In this document: in pieces, positions 5,135 through 7,098 of the stretch
Numbering within the stretch: the stretch's first letter is position 1
Layout of the letters: each line of letters begins with the position of its first letter
DNA from: Chloroflexota bacterium
Lineage (GTDB): Bacteria > Chloroflexota > Limnocylindria > Limnocylindrales > CSP1-4
Assembly (NCBI GenBank): GCA_027346765.1
Contig: DAIERN010000073.1
Span: 1 to 7,098 of the forward strand
DNA: 7,098 bases
Direction: 5' to 3'
Position numbers and translations under genes: made by a program
Notes under the pieces: model-generated
Databases searched by the model: none
The model's input: the letters and a program-made list of their open reading frames with translations, nothing else
What the model was told of the DNA's origin: nothing

Positions 5135-7098
5135 TCAGCGGCGGCCCTTGGCTTCAGGCACCAACCCCAGGCGGATGGCTACGCCCGCTGCTTCGACGCG
5201 ACCCTTGACGCCCATCTTCTGCAGGATGCGCCGGACGTGGACCGCCACGGTGCGCTCGCTGATGAACAGCCGCTCCGCGATCTCGCGGTTGGTCCGACCT
5301 TCTGTGAGGACGACCAGCACGCTTGACTCGCGCGGGCTCAAACCGAACCTGCCCGTGGTGGCCGACTTCTGGCCGGTGCCGATGCGGCCCGCCAACGTTG
5401 CCGCGGGACCCGGGCCTACTGCGACCAGCTCCTTGGTAGCCGTGTCGGGCTGGATGGGGATCGCGACCAGCTTGTCCTCGGGCAGGCGGATGTTGCCGCG
5501 CACGCCGAGCTCGGCGAGCGCCTTGCGCAGGGGCGCGGCCGGCAGCTTGCCCGCGATCTTCCAGGCGAGGGTCAGGGCCTTGCGCGCCTCGTCGCGCCGC
5601 GTCCGATCAGGCAGCAGTGCCGCCGTTTGCCACCACAGGGCGCGCGCCTGGTTGTAGGGGATGTGCAGCTCAGCCCAGGCCTGGGCGAGCTTGGCCCACG
5701 CCTCGGGCCTGGCCTTGCCGCGGACGCGGTCGTCGTGGGCGCGCGCCGTCGCGAGATAGAGCTCGGCCTCTCGTCGCGCGCCGACGCTCTTGGGCAAGCC
5801 CGGCTTGGCCATGGCTTCTGCAGCGACGGACAGAACGCGCGCGGCGAGCGCGCCCGCGTCGGCGACCGCGGAATAGTCACGGCGCGCGCGACCGCGTTCG
5901 GCGGCCGCGGCGCAAGCCTCCAGCACCGTCGCGGCAGCGAAGGCCATCTGGTGGGCATCGTCCGTCTCCAGGACGCGCGCCCAGCCGTTCTCTGCGGCCG
6001 CGACCGCATCTGCCGCCTCACCGCGCCACAACGCCAGGCTGACCGCGCTGCGCAGGACCAGCGCCGACCATTGGCCAGCCGGCACCGCCTCCACCTCGAG
6101 CAGCGTCTGACCCACCAGCCGCGCGGCTTCTTCATCGTTGCGCGACTCGACGAGGACGAGCCCCAGGTACAGGATCGGGCTGAACCAGGCGACGCCGGCC
6201 GGCGGGAACTCGAGTGCCGCGCGGCACTCAGCCTCGGCCTCTGCCCAACGGCCCAGCTGGAACAAAATGTCCGCGGCGTTGCCGCGCAGGAACGAGCCGT
6301 AGGTCAGCGCGAGGCCGCCGCGCTCCGCCTCTTCGATGCCTTCCTTGACCACGGCCAGCGCCTCCTCGCGGCGCGAATCGAGGTCGAGCAGCGTGGTCTT
6401 GTTGGCGTAGCAGCGCATCAATTCGTCGAGCTGTCCGGCCTGGCGCGCAGCGTCGATCGCCTCATCGAGCAGCAAGAGTGCACGGTTGATCTCGCCCTTG
6501 CCAAAGCCCAGGTCGACCGCGAGGGTGTCGGTGGCATGGGCAAAGTCGGCCAGTCCGTCTGCGCCCGCTGCTTTCGCCGCGCTGCGGGCTTCCTCGGCAC
6601 GGGTCGCGCTGTCCTCGTAGTGGCCCTCGTAGTCGGCAAGCATCAGGTCCTGCGCGAGCGACGCGAGGATGTGCGCCCGCGTGACGCCCGGCGCGGCACT
6701 AGCGAGCTCCAGCGCCTGCTCGATCGCCGCGCGGCCACCAACGCTGTCGCCCGACGAGCGGCGGTAACGACCAAGCGCCTCGCTCAGGATCGCCGCCTGG
6801 TTGCGCGCCTCTGGGGTGGCGCGCGGCGTCAGCAGCCGCTCTACGCGGCCACCGGCGAGCCGCTCGATCGCCTGTTCAGCGAGCGTCGCGGCGTGGCGGA
6901 AGGAACCGGCTGCGTCTGCCGCGGCCGCAGCGCGCGCGATGGTTTCCGCATCGGCCGCACCATCGAGATCTAGCTCCAGCGCGGCGTTGTAGTTGGCGGC
7001 GGCCGTGGGCCCGGGATCGACCGACTGAGCGGCCTTCGCCGCCGCAAGGTACGCATCGCGGGCGCGCGCCGGCGCCAGGGCGCGCGACCAATGCCACG
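5135..7098 (-). CDS. Large LuxR-family transcriptional regulator with helical-repeat region, N terminus missing
   Basis: The frame is open from the right edge to the TGA at 5135-5137, giving 653 visible residues. A Met codon at 6643 is internal; the coding sequence reads on without a stop to the window edge. The last 70 residues hold a LuxR/GerE helix-turn-helix: LSPRESSVLVVLTEGRTN then REIAERLFISERTVAVHV, followed by RRILQKMGVKGRVEAA (bases about 5160-5341). Before it lies a linker and then several hundred residues of Ala-rich amphipathic helix pairs (for example LGRWAEAEAECRAAL and ALLLLDEAIDAARQAGQ), looking like TPR-type repeats. This layout matches large MalT/LAL-type regulators, whose N terminus is an AAA/STAND ATPase; that part, if present, lies right of the window and is inferred. 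No receiver domain is seen in the visible part. It could control the cupredoxin and LCP genes downstream, but nothing in the sequence proves it. DNA binding is confident, the signal sensed is unknown. Confidence 0.88.
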   Translation of the reverse strand, partial: WHWSRALAPARARDAYLAAAKAAQSVDPGPTAAANYNAALELDLDGAADAETIARAAAAADAAGSFRHAATLAEQAIERLAGGRVERLLTPRATPEARNQAAILSEALGRYRRSSGDSVGGRAAIEQALELASAAPGVTRAHILASLAQDLMLADYEGHYEDSATRAEEARSAAKAAGADGLADFAHATDTLAVDLGFGKGEINRALLLLDEAIDAARQAGQLDELMRCYANKTTLLDLDSRREEALAVVKEGIEEAERGGLALTYGSFLRGNAADILFQLGRWAEAEAECRAALEFPPAGVAWFSPILYLGLVLVESRNDEEAARLVGQTLLEVEAVPAGQWSALVLRSAVSLALWRGEAADAVAAAENGWARVLETDDAHQMAFAAATVLEACAAAAERGRARRDYSAVADAGALAARVLSVAAEAMAKPGLPKSVGARREAELYLATARAHDDRVRGKARPEAWAKLAQAWAELHIPYNQARALWWQTAALLPDRTRRDEARKALTLAWKIAGKLPAAPLRKALAELGVRGNIRLPEDKLVAIPIQPDTATKELVAVGPGPAATLAGRIGTGQKSATTGRFGLSPRESSVLVVLTEGRTNREIAERLFISERTVAVHVRRILQKMGVKGRVEAAGVAIRLGLVPEAKGRR

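Noticed and set aside
5627..6973. A 448-codon open frame on the plus strand opposite the LuxR-type gene
   Set aside because: It is antisense to a well-supported coding sequence, shows an Arg/Ala/Gly-rich composition without recognisable motifs, and is a common shadow in GC-rich DNA.
1..7098. Search for CRISPR arrays, tRNAs, riboswitches, insertion sequences, phage or defence genes
   Set aside because: No spaced direct repeats, tRNA-like folds, transposase motifs or defence-domain proteins were seen, and coding sequence covers nearly the whole window.

Overview
The window is GC-rich, tightly packed bacterial DNA with almost no intergenic space. The proteins suggest a GC-rich Gram-positive-like or monoderm lineage. 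An LCP (LytR-CpsA-Psr) protein carries an N-terminal multi-helix membrane module and a Pro/Thr linker, a cupredoxin is lipid-anchored through a similar Ala/Pro/Thr linker, and a CopC protein is tethered to the membrane. My best guess is Chloroflexota, perhaps near Limnocylindria, with a deep actinobacterial lineage as the alternative. This is inference from protein style; no rRNA or other marker gene is present.

Layout: two convergent gene groups meet near 2949-2975. The plus strand carries (1) the 3' part of a yyaL/COG1331 gene (DUF255 thioredoxin-like domain plus an alpha/alpha-barrel), cut by the left edge; (2) a small secreted, membrane-tethered CopC-domain protein; and (3) a HAD-superfamily phosphatase. 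These three are joined by 4-base stop/start overlaps (GTGA, then an apparent CTGA), so they look like one translationally coupled operon. The minus strand, read from the right edge, carries (4) a large LuxR-type regulator with a helical-repeat region, lacking its N terminus; (5) a cupredoxin lipoprotein; and (6) an LCP-family cell-envelope protein. Gaps of 47 and 39 bases allow co-transcription.

Functionally, both groups are weighted to the cell surface: the CopC and cupredoxin proteins are exported copper-fold proteins, and the LCP protein would attach polymers to the envelope. A link between the two groups through copper is only suggestive, because the CopC protein appears to lack one histidine of the usual Cu(II) site.

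I see no RNA gene, CRISPR array, insertion sequence, phage gene or defence island, and nothing that amounts to a convincing new multi-gene system. The points most worth a second look are the non-canonical HAD start, the altered CopC metal site, the cysteine-rich LCP protein with its membrane module, and a perfect stem-loop at the end of the cupredoxin gene. There is no gene-free stretch longer than 300 bases.
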